The notes: a model not told the origin generated them from the letters alone. Numbered from the stretch's first letter, positions 50,607-60,224 are shown. The stretch: DNA of 64,000 nucleotides from Bradyrhizobium sp. B124 (GCF_038967635.1 NZ_CP152413.1:930001-994000), one strand, 5' to 3'. Made by a program: numbers and translations.

Positions 50607-50719
50607 GGCGCAGGGCCATACAGCCGAAGGGCCGGTGGTGTCAAGCGGGAGGTGATATCGCACGCGAGTCGCTCGCGGAGCGTGATACGCTGCGACCAGG
50701 CAATCCTGGAGGTGGCGCC

Positions 50720-51016
50720 GTGATCAAGCTGCTGATCGAACGAGATCTTCCGGCCGGGTTCGATGTGACCGATGACGCACAGGCGGCGCGTCACGCGCGG
50801 ATCGCGCTGGACGCCATCATCGCGACGCAGGGCAGGATGCATTGGCTCTGCACCTATGCGACCGACGACCGCAAGCTGTTCGGCCTCGTCGTGGTCGAGA
50901 GCGAGGAGGTCATCGATGCCTATGTGCGCAATGCAGGCATCGCAAGCTCGGTCCGCATCCATCGCGTGCTTCGCACGCTCGATGCCGCGCTCGCCACTCC
51001 GCCAACTGCCAGTTAG
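50720..51016 (+). CDS. DUF4242-like small protein
   Basis: A 98-residue protein with ferredoxin-like alternating pattern: KLLIERDLPAGF at the start (as in DUF4242 'ERDLP' proteins), then MHWLCTYATDDRKLFGLVVV and EEVIDAYVRNAGI. Members of this group include nickel-binding proteins, but the usual metal ligands are not clear here. The start is GTG 50720 with a strong ggaggt 8 bases upstream. It is convergent with rimO, 6 bases apart. Confidence 0.7.
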   Translation: MIKLLIERDLPAGFDVTDDAQAARHARIALDAIIATQGRMHWLCTYATDDRKLFGLVVVESEEVIDAYVRNAGIASSVRIHRVLRTLDAALATPPTAS

Positions 51017-51022
51017 GCGCGT

Positions 51023-52342
51023 TCAGAATCCGGCGACGCTGCCGTGCAGGTCGTATTCGTCGGCGCGCTCGATCTTGGCGGTGACGATCTCGCCGACCTT
51101 GAGCGGGCGGCGGCTGGTGAGATAGACGGCGCCGTCGATCTCGGGTGCGTCGGCCTTTGAACGGCCTTTCGCGACCGTCGGGCCGACCTCGTCGATGATC
51201 ACCTGCTGGCGGGTGCCGACCTTGCGCTTCAGGCGCTTGGCCGAAATCTTCTGCTGCCGCGCCATCAGCGCATTCCAACGCTCCTGCTTGACCTCATCGG
51301 GCACGGCATTGCCGATTGCGTTCGACGCGGCGCCGGCGACCGGCTCGTATTTGAAGCAGCCGAGGCGATCGATTTCGGCTTCATCGAGCCAGTCGAGCAG
51401 ATAAGCGAAATCGGAATCGGTCTCGCCGGGGAAGCCGACGATGAAGGTCGAGCGCAGCGTCAGCTCCGGGCATTGCTCGCGCCACTTCTGGACTCGCGCC
51501 AGCGTCTTCTCCTGTGCCGCCGGGCGCTTCATCGCACGCAGCACGTCGGGGCTCGCATGCTGGAACGGGATGTCGAGATAAGGCAGCACCTTGCCCTCGG
51601 TCATCAGGCCGATGACCTCGTCGACATGCGGGTAGGGGTAGACATATTGCAGCCGCACCCAGGCGCCGAGCTCGCCGAGCTCCTTGGCGAGCTCGAAGAA
51701 TTTTGCGCGTACGCTGCGATCCTGCCAGGGGCTCTCGGCGTATTTCAGATCGACGCCATAGGCCGAGGTGTCCTGCGAGATGACCAGCAATTCCTTGACG
51801 CCGGCCTTCACCAGCTTCTCGGCCTCGCGCAGCACGTCATTGGCCGGCCGCGACACCAAGTCGCCGCGCAGCTTCGGGATGATGCAGAAGCTGCAGCGGT
51901 TGTTGCAGCCCTCGGAAATCTTCAAATAAGCGTAGTGGCGCGGCGTCAGCTTGACGCCCTGCGGCGGCACCAGGTCGAGATGCGGATTGTGCGCCGGCGG
52001 CAGCGCGCGATGCACGGCGTCCAGCACGCTCTCATATTGCTGCGGTCCGGTGATCGAGAGCACGCCGGGATAGGCGCTCTCGATCTGCTCGGGCTCGGCG
52101 CCCATGCAGCCGGTGACGATGACCTTGCCGTTCTCAGCCATGGCCTCGCCGATCGCCGCCAGCGATTCCTGCTTGGCGCTGTCGAGGAAGCCGCAGGTGT
52201 TGACGATGACGATGTCGGCGCCATCATGCTTGCGCGCGAGCTCATAGCCCTCCGCGCGCAGCCGGGTGATGATGCGCTCGGAATCGACCAGCGCCTTGGG
52301 GCACCCAAGACTGACGAACGAAATATGGGGCGCTCTTTCCAT
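51023..52342 (-). CDS. rimO: Ribosomal protein S12 methylthiotransferase RimO
   Basis: A 439-residue radical-SAM enzyme that methylthiolates Asp88 of ribosomal protein S12. The N-terminal UPF0004 domain has its three cluster cysteines ([23 protein letters not shown]). The radical-SAM CxxxCxxC motif is [17 protein letters not shown], and the TRAM domain closes the protein (VVLTS-like [14 protein letters not shown]). CPKALVD/SE is the RimO rather than MiaB form. Monocistronic, ATG 52342. Confidence 0.95.
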   Translation of the reverse strand: MERAPHISFVSLGCPKALVDSERIITRLRAEGYELARKHDGADIVIVNTCGFLDSAKQESLAAIGEAMAENGKVIVTGCMGAEPEQIESAYPGVLSITGPQQYESVLDAVHRALPPAHNPHLDLVPPQGVKLTPRHYAYLKISEGCNNRCSFCIIPKLRGDLVSRPANDVLREAEKLVKAGVKELLVISQDTSAYGVDLKYAESPWQDRSVRAKFFELAKELGELGAWVRLQYVYPYPHVDEVIGLMTEGKVLPYLDIPFQHASPDVLRAMKRPAAQEKTLARVQKWREQCPELTLRSTFIVGFPGETDSDFAYLLDWLDEAEIDRLGCFKYEPVAGAASNAIGNAVPDEVKQERWNALMARQQKISAKRLKRKVGTRQQVIIDEVGPTVAKGRSKADAPEIDGAVYLTSRRPLKVGEIVTAKIERADEYDLHGSVAGF

Positions 52343-52619
52343 GTGGTCGCCTGGAGCCTGATCTGATTGTTCGGGATATGGTGATCCAACTAATTGATCT
52401 CATAGCAAAATTCAACCGCTGGCACGTTCCGGCGATGAGAAAGTTTTGCTTGTTCTTGACGATCTGCAATCCACCAGTTCTTTGGGATGCAACAATTCGA
52501 CGCGCGCGAGCGCTTCGCCCAGGCAGTCGGCCGGATGCCCACCCCCCGCAACCGGCACAAGAACGAACATTTGCCGGCCAGCGATCGGCCAGCCGGAAAA
52601 ATACTGCTATTGGATACGC

Positions 52620-53180
52620 ATGACCCGAACACACAACTGGATAGCGACGTCCGGCGGTCCTCACCTGCTAATTGCTGATGAACAGCTGTTACATTGGCGG
52701 GGTATCGAGGGATGGCGCGACCATGGAGATCCGGCTGACCAAAGTGACTATGCTCGTGCGTGCAGAGTGACGACCTGGTTGGGGTCAATTGCCTGCCACC
52801 GAGGCAAAGCTGTTGTGTTATCTGGCGATGCCGGCGACATCGCATGGTATCCCGATGGTCAGGGTGACGGGGGCTTTCTCGTTCAATGGATCGGCGTCGA
52901 TGACGAACGACTCATCGAGCCTGCATTGCGCACACCACAATTACGGGACATTTTGGGAAGCTCAGACGCTGAGCGGCTTGAATTGGAGACAGGTGCGTCC
53001 GGCACGATGTGGCTGATTGATGCAACGGATCGAGGCTGCGATCTGCGCGGCAATCATCAAGCTCTCGCGTTGCTGCCAGGCAGCTACCTCGCAAAGGCTG
53101 CGTACTATTGTTCAGCCGGGCTCGCGATTGTCGTTCGCGAAATCCGCCGGATCAATTCACCGCTCAACGAAGCTGGCTAG
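52620..53180 (+). CDS. Immunity protein 21 (Imm21) family, orphan
   Basis: A 186-residue protein whose opening HNWIATSGGPHLLIADEQLL, then SDYARACRVTTWLGSIAC and GGFLVQWIGVDD, match the Imm21 family of polymorphic-toxin immunity proteins. No toxin or Rhs/T6SS gene is next to it. The frame opens at 52446, but only from ATG 52620 does the sequence look like the family. The surrounding DNA is low in GC for this genome (28 of 60 at 52381-52440), suggesting transfer. As an orphan it might protect against toxins of neighbours. No terminator or operon partner seen. Confidence 0.75.
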   Translation: MTRTHNWIATSGGPHLLIADEQLLHWRGIEGWRDHGDPADQSDYARACRVTTWLGSIACHRGKAVVLSGDAGDIAWYPDGQGDGGFLVQWIGVDDERLIEPALRTPQLRDILGSSDAERLELETGASGTMWLIDATDRGCDLRGNHQALALLPGSYLAKAAYYCSAGLAIVVREIRRINSPLNEAG

Positions 53181-53416
53181 ATTCCGGGGCCAGTCAACCG
53201 GCTTCGGGCTGAATAGCCGGCTCGAAGAGTTTACATTCCTTGCCTCAGGACCACCCCAAGGACACAAAGCTCACTTTCGGCGTAGCGGCCTCTTGCATAT
53301 CTCTGAATCTGCCTGATTGATGGGCAGGAGCTAGTCCCAATTGCCGAGAATTACAACCCTTTCCGCACCGCTCTGGCGTGATATGGATGGTTCTTGCCGG
53401 GCTTTGAGAGTGGTCG

Positions 53417-54007
53417 ATGAGCGCTGAATCGTCTCCCAAGATCGTCATAGTCGACGAGAGCCCGATCCGTGCGGCCATCTTGGAGGAGGGACTGCGGGAG
53501 GCCGGCTATACGGACGTGGTCCACATCAGCGAGATGCAGAGCCTGCTTTCGCGGATTTATGCGCTCGATCCCGAGATCATCGTCATCGACCTCGAGAACC
53601 CCAGCCGCGACGTGCTGGAACAAATGTTCCAGGTCAGCCGTGCCGTCCGCCGCCCGATCGCGATGTTCGTCGACCAGAGCGACGCAGCTTCGATCCAGGC
53701 CTCGGTCGAAGCCGGCGTCTCCGCCTACATCGTCGACGGCCTCAAGAAGGAGCGGATGAAGCCGATCCTCGATCTCTGCGTCTCCCGCTTCAATGCCTTC
53801 GCCAAGTTGCAGGACGAGCTCGACCGTACCAAGCATGCGCTGGAGGAGCGCAAGGTGATCGATCGCGCCAAGGGCATCCTGATGAAGGTGAAGGGGCTGA
53901 CCGAGGAGGAGGCCTACGTGCTGATGCGCTCGACCGCGATGCGCGAGAAGAAGAAGATCGGGGAGATCGCGCAATCGATCCTGACGGCGTCGGAGCTCTT
54001 GAAATGA
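53417..54007 (+). CDS. nasT: ANTAR-domain antiterminator NasT
   Basis: A 196-residue response-regulator-like protein. The receiver-like domain (1-120: KIVIVDESPIRAAILEEGL, IIVIDLENPSRDVLE) is followed by an ANTAR RNA-binding domain (KVIDRAKGILMKVKGLTEEE then AYVLMRSTAMREKKKIGEIA). NasT binds leader RNA hairpins of nitrate-assimilation and, in Bradyrhizobium, denitrification genes to prevent termination, and is held inactive by NasS without nitrate. It overlaps nasS by four bases (ATGA), nasT first. No nas or nap genes are in the window, so targets act in trans. Confidence 0.92.
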   Translation: MSAESSPKIVIVDESPIRAAILEEGLREAGYTDVVHISEMQSLLSRIYALDPEIIVIDLENPSRDVLEQMFQVSRAVRRPIAMFVDQSDAASIQASVEAGVSAYIVDGLKKERMKPILDLCVSRFNAFAKLQDELDRTKHALEERKVIDRAKGILMKVKGLTEEEAYVLMRSTAMREKKKIGEIAQSILTASELLK

Positions 54008-55161
54008 CCGCACCCCTGCACATCGGATTCATTCCGCTGGTTGACGCTGCCGCCCTGATCGTCGCGACCGACAAGGGATTTGCCGCGGCCGAAGGCCTCG
54101 ACGTCACGCTGGTGCGCGAAGTGTCGTGGTCGAACGTCCGCGACAAGCTCAATATCGGCCTGTTCGACGCGGCTCATCTGCTGGCGCCGGTGGCCATCGC
54201 CTCGAGCCTCGGGCTCGGCCACGTCAAGGTGCCGATCGCAGCACCCTTCAATCTCGGGCTCAACGGCAACGCCATCACGGTATCGCCGGCGCTGCACGCG
54301 GCGCTGCTGGAGGAGATCGACGGCGACCGCTTCGATCCGATGGCGACCTCGCGCGCGCTTGCCCGCGTCGTGGCGAAGCGGCGCAAGAGCGGGGCCGAGC
54401 CGTTGACGTTCGGCATGACCTTCCCGTTCTCGACCCACAATTATCAACTGCGGTTCTGGATGGCCGCCGGCGGCGTCGATCCCGACGAGGACGTCCAGCT
54501 CGTGGTGCTGCCGCCGCCCTACATGGTCGACAGTCTCGCCAACGGCCATGTCGACGCGTTCTGTGTCGGCGCGCCCTGGAATTCGATCGCGGTCGATCTC
54601 GGTGTCGGCCACATCCTGCACTTCGTCTCGGACATCCTGCTCAGCGCGGTGGAGAAGGTGCTGGCGGTGCGCCAGAGCTGGTCGGAGAAGAACGCCGACG
54701 TCGTGGCCGCGCTGGTGCGCGCGCATCTGCGCGCCGCGGAGTTCATCGAGCAGCCGGAAAACCGGCCCGAGGTCGCGCGCATCCTGGCGCAGCCCGAGCG
54801 GCTCGGCGTCGACGCCAGCGTCATCCAGCGCACGCTCGACGGCCGGCTGAAGATCTTGCCCGACGGCACCATGCGCGAAAGCAGTCGCTATTTGCTGGTC
54901 GGGCGCGAGGCAGCAGCGCGGCCGGACCCGGGGCAGGCGGCCTGGCTCTACGCGCAGATGGTTCGCTGGGGCCAGACGCCGTACCGGCCGGAGGCGCTGA
55001 AGGCTGCCATGGCCGTGTTCAGGCCGGACCTCTACGACGCCGCATCCGGGCGCCCGGCTGGCACCTCCAACGCCATCGGTGCGTTCGCCGGTCCGCCGTT
55101 CGATCCGAACGACGTTCCCGGCCATCTGGCGGCCTTCAAGATCGGGCGCTGGAAGCCCTGA
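54004..55161 (+). CDS. nasS: Nitrate sensor NasS (NrtA/CmpA-like, cytoplasmic)
   Basis: A 385-residue protein homologous to periplasmic nitrate-binding NrtA but without a signal peptide (MTAPLHIGFIPLVDAAALIV directly starts the fold), as expected for the cytoplasmic sensor NasS. Segments ITFGMTFPFSTHNYQLRFWM-like (TFGMTFPFSTHNYQLRFWMA) and VDAFCVGAPWNSIAVDLG match the CmpA/NrtA ligand lobe. It sequesters NasT until nitrate or nitrite binds. Coupled to nasT. No transporter genes follow. Confidence 0.92.
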   Translation: MTAPLHIGFIPLVDAAALIVATDKGFAAAEGLDVTLVREVSWSNVRDKLNIGLFDAAHLLAPVAIASSLGLGHVKVPIAAPFNLGLNGNAITVSPALHAALLEEIDGDRFDPMATSRALARVVAKRRKSGAEPLTFGMTFPFSTHNYQLRFWMAAGGVDPDEDVQLVVLPPPYMVDSLANGHVDAFCVGAPWNSIAVDLGVGHILHFVSDILLSAVEKVLAVRQSWSEKNADVVAALVRAHLRAAEFIEQPENRPEVARILAQPERLGVDASVIQRTLDGRLKILPDGTMRESSRYLLVGREAAARPDPGQAAWLYAQMVRWGQTPYRPEALKAAMAVFRPDLYDAASGRPAGTSNAIGAFAGPPFDPNDVPGHLAAFKIGRWKP

Positions 55162-55428
55162 GCGCGGTGCAGCGGCCGCGCCTCAGCTATCCACCTCCGG
55201 CTACTTTGCATGGGGTTGTTTTCGAGATTTTCGGCTATTGCGGGACCGGCGCGGGTTCCCGACGCCTCGAATTGCAACGAATAAGATTCTCGGGCGAGCG
55301 CACGGGAAAGAATTTTCCTCTCGGAACCGTGTTCCCGAAGGCGGCGGCATCGCTATTTCTACCGCCCGCTTGAATCCGGGCGCGAACGCTATTCCATATG
55401 GCCGAGAATGGGGCGTTGGAGATCGACC

Positions 55429-55581
55429 ATGCGCGAGCTATCGGCGGAAGCCCGCCTCCACTTTTACGCGCGACAAATTTCAAGGAAGTCCGGGACCGGA
55501 ATTCACACTGCGGCGCTCTACAGCGCCTTTGCGGTGATCGCGGCGATCGTGTTCGGCACGCTGTCCGTCCACCCGTTCTGA
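55429..55581 (+). CDS. 50-residue single-helix membrane peptide
   Basis: ATG 55429, TGA 55579-55581; ggag lies 8 bases upstream. The peptide has a basic N-terminal half (MRELSAEARLHFYARQISRK) and one membrane helix (AALYSAFAVIAAIVFGTLSV) ending HPF. A perfect intrinsic terminator follows within 20 bases, so this is a complete small transcription unit. I recognise no family. It lies in the 574-base gap between nasS and a secreted protein. The 55162-55428 part shows no other gene. Confidence 0.62.
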   Translation: MRELSAEARLHFYARQISRKSGTGIHTAALYSAFAVIAAIVFGTLSVHPF

Positions 55582-55597
55582 GCTAACAAGAGAATTG

Positions 55598-55638
55598 AAA
55601 AGCCGCCGTCTGATGGTCTCAGGCGGCGGCTTTTGTTT
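55598..55638 (+). terminator. Intrinsic terminator after 50-aa peptide gene
   Basis: aaaagccgccgtctga, loop tggtc, tcaggcggcggctttt: long GC-rich stem ending in a T run. Confidence 0.88.
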
Positions 55639-55649
55639 GCGAACTTGCA

Positions 55650-55726
55650 GGGTGGGTTAGCCGAGGGCGTAACCCGCCACCTTCGTACCGCGACAAGGTG
55701 GGTTACGCTTCGCTAACCCACCTTAC
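55650..55726. repeat. Pair of 'ggtgggtta' palindromes
   Basis: Two hairpins in a row: ggtgggttagcc..ggcgtaacccgcc (55651-55678) and aaggtgggtta..taacccacctt (55695-55724). This is another Bradyrhizobium-style dispersed palindrome, placed at the 3' end of the minus-strand secreted-protein gene. Confidence 0.7.
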
Positions 55727-55735
55727 GCACCGTCA

Positions 55736-56143
55736 TCAGTAGCCATAACCGTATCCGTACCCACCACCGCCGCAGGTGTTGCAGGTCGGCTGGACCGGCG
55801 CGTAGTAGGAGTAGCCCGGCGAGACCATCTGCGTGCGTTCCTGGGTGGCGTATTGCGGCGCGATGCGCTCATAGGCGACGCCTTCGGGCGCGACCATCAC
55901 GGTCTTCGGCACCATCACGGTACGATACTGCGCCGGCGTGCGATGCGCGATGACGCGGCCCGGCGACACCATCACGGTCTCCTGCACGGTGCGATACTGC
56001 GGCGGCACGGTCTGCACCTGATAGCAGGTCGTGCAGGGCTGGGGCGGCGGCGTATAGCAGCTGTAGCAGCCGGCGGACGCCGCGCTGGTGAAGGCGGCCG
56101 TGGCCACCGCAGCAATTGCGAGGGAGAGGCTGGTGCGGAACAT
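55736..56143 (-). CDS. Secreted Tyr/Gly-rich protein with Cys pairs
   Basis: A 135-residue exported protein: signal peptide MFRTSLSLAIAAVATAAFTS to ASAG, then GCYSCYT, CTTCYQV and, near the end, CNTCGGGG pairs of CxxC. The middle holds imperfect repeats (PQYRTVQETVMVSPG, AQYRTVMVPKTVMVAPEG) and the C-terminus is YGYGYGY. Three CxxC motifs suggest disulphides or metal binding outside the membrane. Similar small proteins are frequent in Bradyrhizobium but uncharacterised. Start ATG 56143 chosen over 56206 because it begins the signal peptide. Confidence 0.72.
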   Translation of the reverse strand: MFRTSLSLAIAAVATAAFTSAASAGCYSCYTPPPQPCTTCYQVQTVPPQYRTVQETVMVSPGRVIAHRTPAQYRTVMVPKTVMVAPEGVAYERIAPQYATQERTQMVSPGYSYYAPVQPTCNTCGGGGYGYGYGY

Positions 56144-56294
56144 GCTTTCGTACCCAATTTTCCTGAGAGGACAATCAAAGTCTCGGAAGCTGCACCTAGC
56201 AATCAAACGGCAAGTTTGGGTTTAAGAAGACTCTTAACGGAATCTAAAAGGGTCGGCGCGGCGGCCGACCCTTGGCAGTCGACGTGTTTGCGGC

Positions 56295-57068
56295 TCAGGG
56301 CGCGGTCTTGAACGGCGCGACCGTGATGCCGGCCTTGCTCAGCGCCTCGCGCAAGCCGCGCGCGATCTCGACGGCACCATGCGTGTCGCCATGGATGCAG
56401 ACGGTATCGGTCTGCATCTTGATCACCTTGCCGGTGACCGAGACGACCGCGCCATCCTGCACCATCCGCACCACGCGCTCGGCGATCGCCTTGGGATCGT
56501 GCAGCACTGCGCCGGGCTTCTTGCGCGACACCAGATTGCCGTCGTCCTCATAGGCGCGGTCGGCAAACACTTCATGCGCCATCCGCAGATTGGCGGCTTC
56601 ACCGGCGCGCACCAGCTTCGAATTGGCGAGCACCACGAAGATGAGATTGCGGTCGACCGCCTTGATCGCATTGGCGATCGCCCGTGCGGTCATGTCGTCC
56701 TCACAGGCGACGTTGGATATGGCGCCGTGTGCCTTCACATGGGTGACCTTGTGGCCGGCCGCGGTCGCGATCGCCTGCAGGGCGCCGATCTGATAGGCGA
56801 TCAGGTTCTCGATCTCGGAGGATGTCAGCCCCGGCATCGGGCGGCGGCCAAAGCCATGCAGGTCGCGATAGCCGGGATGGGCGCCGACGCTGACACCGCG
56901 CGCCTTCGCGAGCTCGACGGTCTTGCGCATGATGTCGGCATCGCCGGCATGGAAGCCGCAGGCGACGTTGACCGAGGTCGCAAGCTCGATCATCGCGGCA
57001 TCATTGCCCATTTCCCAGGGGCCAAAACTTTCGCCGAGATCGCAATTGAGGTCGATGGTTGCAGTCAT
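56295..57068 (-). CDS. pxpA: 5-oxoprolinase subunit A (LamB/YcsF family)
   Basis: A 257-residue protein starting [20 protein letters not shown], the PxpA signature, with [19 protein letters not shown] and [14 protein letters not shown]. With PxpB and PxpC it forms ATP-dependent 5-oxoprolinase, which opens pyroglutamate to glutamate. It is the last gene of a pxpB-pxpC-pxpA operon on the minus strand (32 bases after pxpC). Confidence 0.94.
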   Translation of the reverse strand: MTATIDLNCDLGESFGPWEMGNDAAMIELATSVNVACGFHAGDADIMRKTVELAKARGVSVGAHPGYRDLHGFGRRPMPGLTSSEIENLIAYQIGALQAIATAAGHKVTHVKAHGAISNVACEDDMTARAIANAIKAVDRNLIFVVLANSKLVRAGEAANLRMAHEVFADRAYEDDGNLVSRKKPGAVLHDPKAIAERVVRMVQDGAVVSVTGKVIKMQTDTVCIHGDTHGAVEIARGLREALSKAGITVAPFKTAP

Positions 57069-57100
57069 GACGATCGATCCGTTTGTTGTTCGTATTTGAT

Positions 57101-58135
57101 TCAGGGTAGCGCAACTTGCCAGGTCGACACATCGACGGCGCTGACGGCCTGACCCGCGACATTCGCATCCCGCAGCGCCTCGATGTTGAGACCGAAATCG
57201 TCGATGGCGCGGAGGCGATCGGACAGGGAATGCAGCAGCGCATGGAACTTGATCGCCTCGGCCTGCGCTTCCGCCATCGTGACGGACTTGAAGCGGAACG
57301 GCCGGCCGGCGGAGGTCTGCGCGAAGCGGCCAAGATCGGCCGTGATCACGGTCGCGATCTTCGGATAACCACCGCTGGTGCCGCGGTCCGGCATCAGCAC
57401 GATCGGCTGGCCGTTGCCGGGCACCTGGATGCTGCCGTTGACGGTGCCGTCGGAGACGATGTTGTGGCCGTCGCGGTGCTTGATGACCGCCCCTTCGAGC
57501 CGGTAGCCCATGCGGTCGCTGGTGGCCGAGATCTTCCACTCGCTGTCGAGGAACAGCTGCTTGTTTTCCTCGGTGAACTCGTCGTCCTGCGGGCCGAACA
57601 CGATGCGGATCGGCGCATCGGTAGCGGCCGGCAATTCGATGCGGCGCTCGGCGGCTCCGCTCGCAGCTTTCGTCTTCAACTCGTCGCCGCTTTGCAGCGG
57701 CCGCGGGTAGGGGCTGCCGAGCCCGGCCCGGGCGTTGACGGCGAGGCTGCCGAACATCGGCTCGCCTTCGATGCCGTGCTCGATCGCGAGATAGCTGAAC
57801 GAGCCGCCGCGCGCAAAGCCGAGAGTGAGCGTCTCACCGTCGGCGAGCGTTGCCGAACTGTCGAAGGCAACCGGCCGGCCACCGATCTCCGCATTGCGCG
57901 ACGCGCCGGCGAGCCCGATGCGGACGGCGCCGCCGCGCGCGGTGAAGGTGGCGCCGAATGGACCGATTTCGACCGCAGCGGCGAACGGCTCATTGCCGAC
58001 CAGCGTATTGGCGGCCGCCAGCGAAAGCCGGTCCATCGCGCCGCTCGGCGTCAGGCCGTAGCGCTGCGAGCCCGGGCGTCCGCCGTCCTGCACCGAGCTT
58101 GCCGGGCCGATCGAGATGACGACGAGCTTGCTCAT
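57101..58135 (-). CDS. pxpC: 5-oxoprolinase subunit C (biotin-dependent carboxylase-like domain)
   Basis: A 344-residue protein of the allophanate-hydrolase subunit 2 (AHS2) family: [20 protein letters not shown] at the N-terminus, [18 protein letters not shown], later [19 protein letters not shown]. It pairs with PxpB in 5-oxoproline ATP-dependent cleavage. Its start overlaps the pxpB stop by four bases (ATGA), giving near-equal translation. Length is normal. Confidence 0.93.
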   Translation of the reverse strand: MSKLVVISIGPASSVQDGGRPGSQRYGLTPSGAMDRLSLAAANTLVGNEPFAAAVEIGPFGATFTARGGAVRIGLAGASRNAEIGGRPVAFDSSATLADGETLTLGFARGGSFSYLAIEHGIEGEPMFGSLAVNARAGLGSPYPRPLQSGDELKTKAASGAAERRIELPAATDAPIRIVFGPQDDEFTEENKQLFLDSEWKISATSDRMGYRLEGAVIKHRDGHNIVSDGTVNGSIQVPGNGQPIVLMPDRGTSGGYPKIATVITADLGRFAQTSAGRPFRFKSVTMAEAQAEAIKFHALLHSLSDRLRAIDDFGLNIEALRDANVAGQAVSAVDVSTWQVALP

Positions 58136-58863
58136 GGCGTCACCAGTTCTGCGACGAACGCGCCAGCCTCGGCGGCACGATCCTGTTCGGCAAAGGTCTT
58201 GGCATCCACTGCCGTGAAGCTGACGGCATCGCCCGGCTCCAGCAGGAAGGTCGGATCGCGATGCAATTGGTAGGTTCGCACCGGGGTGCGGCCGAGCAGG
58301 TGCCAGCCGCTCGGGCCGGCCAGGCACTGCACGCCGGTCTGGATGCCACCGATCGAGATGGTGCCGGCAGGGGTCACGAGCCGCGGCTCCTTGCGCCTCG
58401 GGATATGCAGGAACGTGTCCAGCCCGCTGAGATAGGACCAGCCGGGCGTGAAGCCGATCATGGCGACGCGATAGTCGCCGGCGGCGTGGCGCGCGACGAT
58501 GTCATCGGGCGTGGTCTGGAGTGCCTTCGCCACATCCTCGAGATCGATGCCGTGCTCGCCGCCATAGGTGATCGGGATCCGCCAGCGCCGCGTTCCGCTT
58601 TCGGTCGGCGGTGCCTTGGCGGCGCGCGCAAGCAGCTGCTCGCCGAGCGCATCGAAGGTGATCTGCACGGGATCGTAATGCACCAGCAGCGACCGGTAGG
58701 TCGGCACGGTTTCCGTGATGCCGGCGATCGGCTCGGCTGCTATCACGCGGTCGAGCGCGAGCACCCGCCGGTTGGCGGCGTCATCGATGGTGCGGCTGAA
58801 TTCCACCGTGATGGCGCTGTCGCCACTCGGCAAAAGGCGGGGAGGACTTAAGGGTTCGGCCAT
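58132..58863 (-). CDS. pxpB: 5-oxoprolinase subunit B (AHS1/KipI family)
   Basis: A 243-residue AHS1-family protein: RLLPSGDSAITVEFSRTIDD, IPITYGGEHGIDLEDVA, GFTPGWSYLSGLD, RLVTPAGTISIGGIQTGVQC, PSGWHLLGRTPVRTYQ. First gene of the pxp operon. The 213 bases before it separate it from the divergent RraA-like gene, and any shared regulator would bind there. Confidence 0.93.
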   Translation of the reverse strand: MAEPLSPPRLLPSGDSAITVEFSRTIDDAANRRVLALDRVIAAEPIAGITETVPTYRSLLVHYDPVQITFDALGEQLLARAAKAPPTESGTRRWRIPITYGGEHGIDLEDVAKALQTTPDDIVARHAAGDYRVAMIGFTPGWSYLSGLDTFLHIPRRKEPRLVTPAGTISIGGIQTGVQCLAGPSGWHLLGRTPVRTYQLHRDPTFLLEPGDAVSFTAVDAKTFAEQDRAAEAGAFVAELVTP

Positions 58864-59076
58864 CGGCTCAAGCAGATTGGGTCGGCCATCAAGCTAGCGT
58901 GTTTCGATTCAAAACGGAATTCGCTTCGTGCAAAATGATGCAGCAACTTCAATAAATTAATCGGCATGCCGGCGATAAATTCAGGTGATCGCAGCTTTTT
59001 CGCGCAGCCCTTGACGCAGGGCTTTCGCCCGGCAACATGCGCCGGTCTTTTCCTCCCATCGGAGCAAGCTTTCCAG

Positions 59077-59775
59077 ATGTCACTGTCCGCCGAAGCGATC
59101 GCGACGCTGTCGCACGTGTCCACCGCCACCATCACCACGGTCCTGCTCAAGAAAGGCCTGCGCAACATCTGGATGCGCGGCACCAAGCCCTTGAAGCCCG
59201 GGCAGAAGCGGTTGGTCGGACCGGCCTTCACGTTGCGCTTCGTGCCGGCCCGCGAGGATCTGGCGACGCCGGAATCCTGGTCGTCGCCGATCTCGACCCG
59301 GACCGCGATCGAGGCGATGCCGGCGGGCTGCATTGCCGTGGTCGACGCCATGGGCATCACCGATGCCGGGATTTTCGGCGACATCCTCTGCGCGCGCATG
59401 GTCAAGCGCGGGGTGACGGCACTGATCACCGATGGCGTCGTGCGTGACGTCGAGGGCGTCCTCGGCACCGGCCTGCCGGTTTGGTGCGACGGCTACGCCG
59501 CGCCGCCGTCGGTCGCAGGCCTGACCTTCGTCGGCTGGGGCGAACCGATCGGCTGCGGCGGCGTTGCCGTGTTTCCGAACGACGTGGTGGTGGCCGACCA
59601 GGACGGCGCGGTGCTGATCCCGCAGGCGTTCCTTGACCAGGTGTTGGCCGAGGGGCCCGAGCAGGAGCGGATGGAAGCCTGGATCGTCAACGAGGTGAAC
59701 AATGGCGCCCAGCTGCCCGGCCTCTATCCGATGAATGCAGAAACCAAGGCGCGCTACGCCGCATCCAAGAAATAA
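59077..59775 (+). CDS. RraA-like / class II pyruvate aldolase-fold protein
   Basis: A 232-residue protein of the RraA/HMG-aldolase superfamily. The active-site segment GDILCARMVKRGVTALITDG is followed by VVRDVEG, where the Arg-Asp pair binds substrate and metal in 4-hydroxy-4-methyl-2-oxoglutarate aldolases, so an aldolase or decarboxylase role is likelier than RNase E inhibition. The start ATG 59077 (MSLSAEAIATLSH, ggag 12 bases upstream) is chosen over the frame opening at 58966. Cotranscribed with the cupin gene 23 bases downstream and divergent from the pxp operon. Confidence 0.82.
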   Translation: MSLSAEAIATLSHVSTATITTVLLKKGLRNIWMRGTKPLKPGQKRLVGPAFTLRFVPAREDLATPESWSSPISTRTAIEAMPAGCIAVVDAMGITDAGIFGDILCARMVKRGVTALITDGVVRDVEGVLGTGLPVWCDGYAAPPSVAGLTFVGWGEPIGCGGVAVFPNDVVVADQDGAVLIPQAFLDQVLAEGPEQERMEAWIVNEVNNGAQLPGLYPMNAETKARYAASKK

Positions 59776-59798
59776 CGTCAAGAGAGCGAGGTAACCCC

Positions 59799-60203
59799 AT
59801 GGATATCCACGTTTCCGGCTCGCGGCCGACCCGCCGCGCGCCGAAGGAGAACTTCACCGGCAGCGTACTGCAGGACCCGATCAACATGGCGCCGGCGCCG
59901 GCCCGGCTGAATGCCTCGCGAGTATCGTTCGAACCCGGTGCGCGCACCGCCTGGCACACCCATCCGCTCGGGCAGACGCTGTACGTGATATCAGGCATCG
60001 GCCGCGTGCAGGCCAAGGGCGGCCCGATCCGGGAAATCCGCCCCGGCGACGTCGTCTGGATTCCGCCGAACGAGAAGCACTGGCACGGCGCTTCGCCCGA
60101 CAACAGCATGACCCATATCGCCATGCAGGAGGCGCTCGACGGCGTCTATTCGACCTGGATGGAGCACGTCACCGACGAGGAATATAGCGGCAAGGTCGGC
60201 TGA
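59799..60203 (+). CDS. Single-domain cupin protein
   Basis: A 134-residue cupin: ARTAWHTHPLGQTLYVISG is motif 1 (two His and the Gln/Glu position), and PGDVVWIPPNEKHWHGASPD is motif 2 with a third His, so a metal site is present. Similar proteins include cupin hydroxynitrile lyases and dioxygenase-like enzymes; the reaction is unknown here. A good gagcgaggt site precedes ATG 59799. In operon with the RraA-like gene; terminated at 60225. Confidence 0.83.
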   Translation: MDIHVSGSRPTRRAPKENFTGSVLQDPINMAPAPARLNASRVSFEPGARTAWHTHPLGQTLYVISGIGRVQAKGGPIREIRPGDVVWIPPNEKHWHGASPDNSMTHIAMQEALDGVYSTWMEHVTDEEYSGKVG

Positions 60204-60224
60204 GCCGGCGTAGCAAGCCAAAGG

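Noticed and set aside
55162..55428. Extended frames after nasS
   Set aside because: Short frames on both strands without family resemblance; only the 50-codon unit at 55429 has a ribosome site and terminator.
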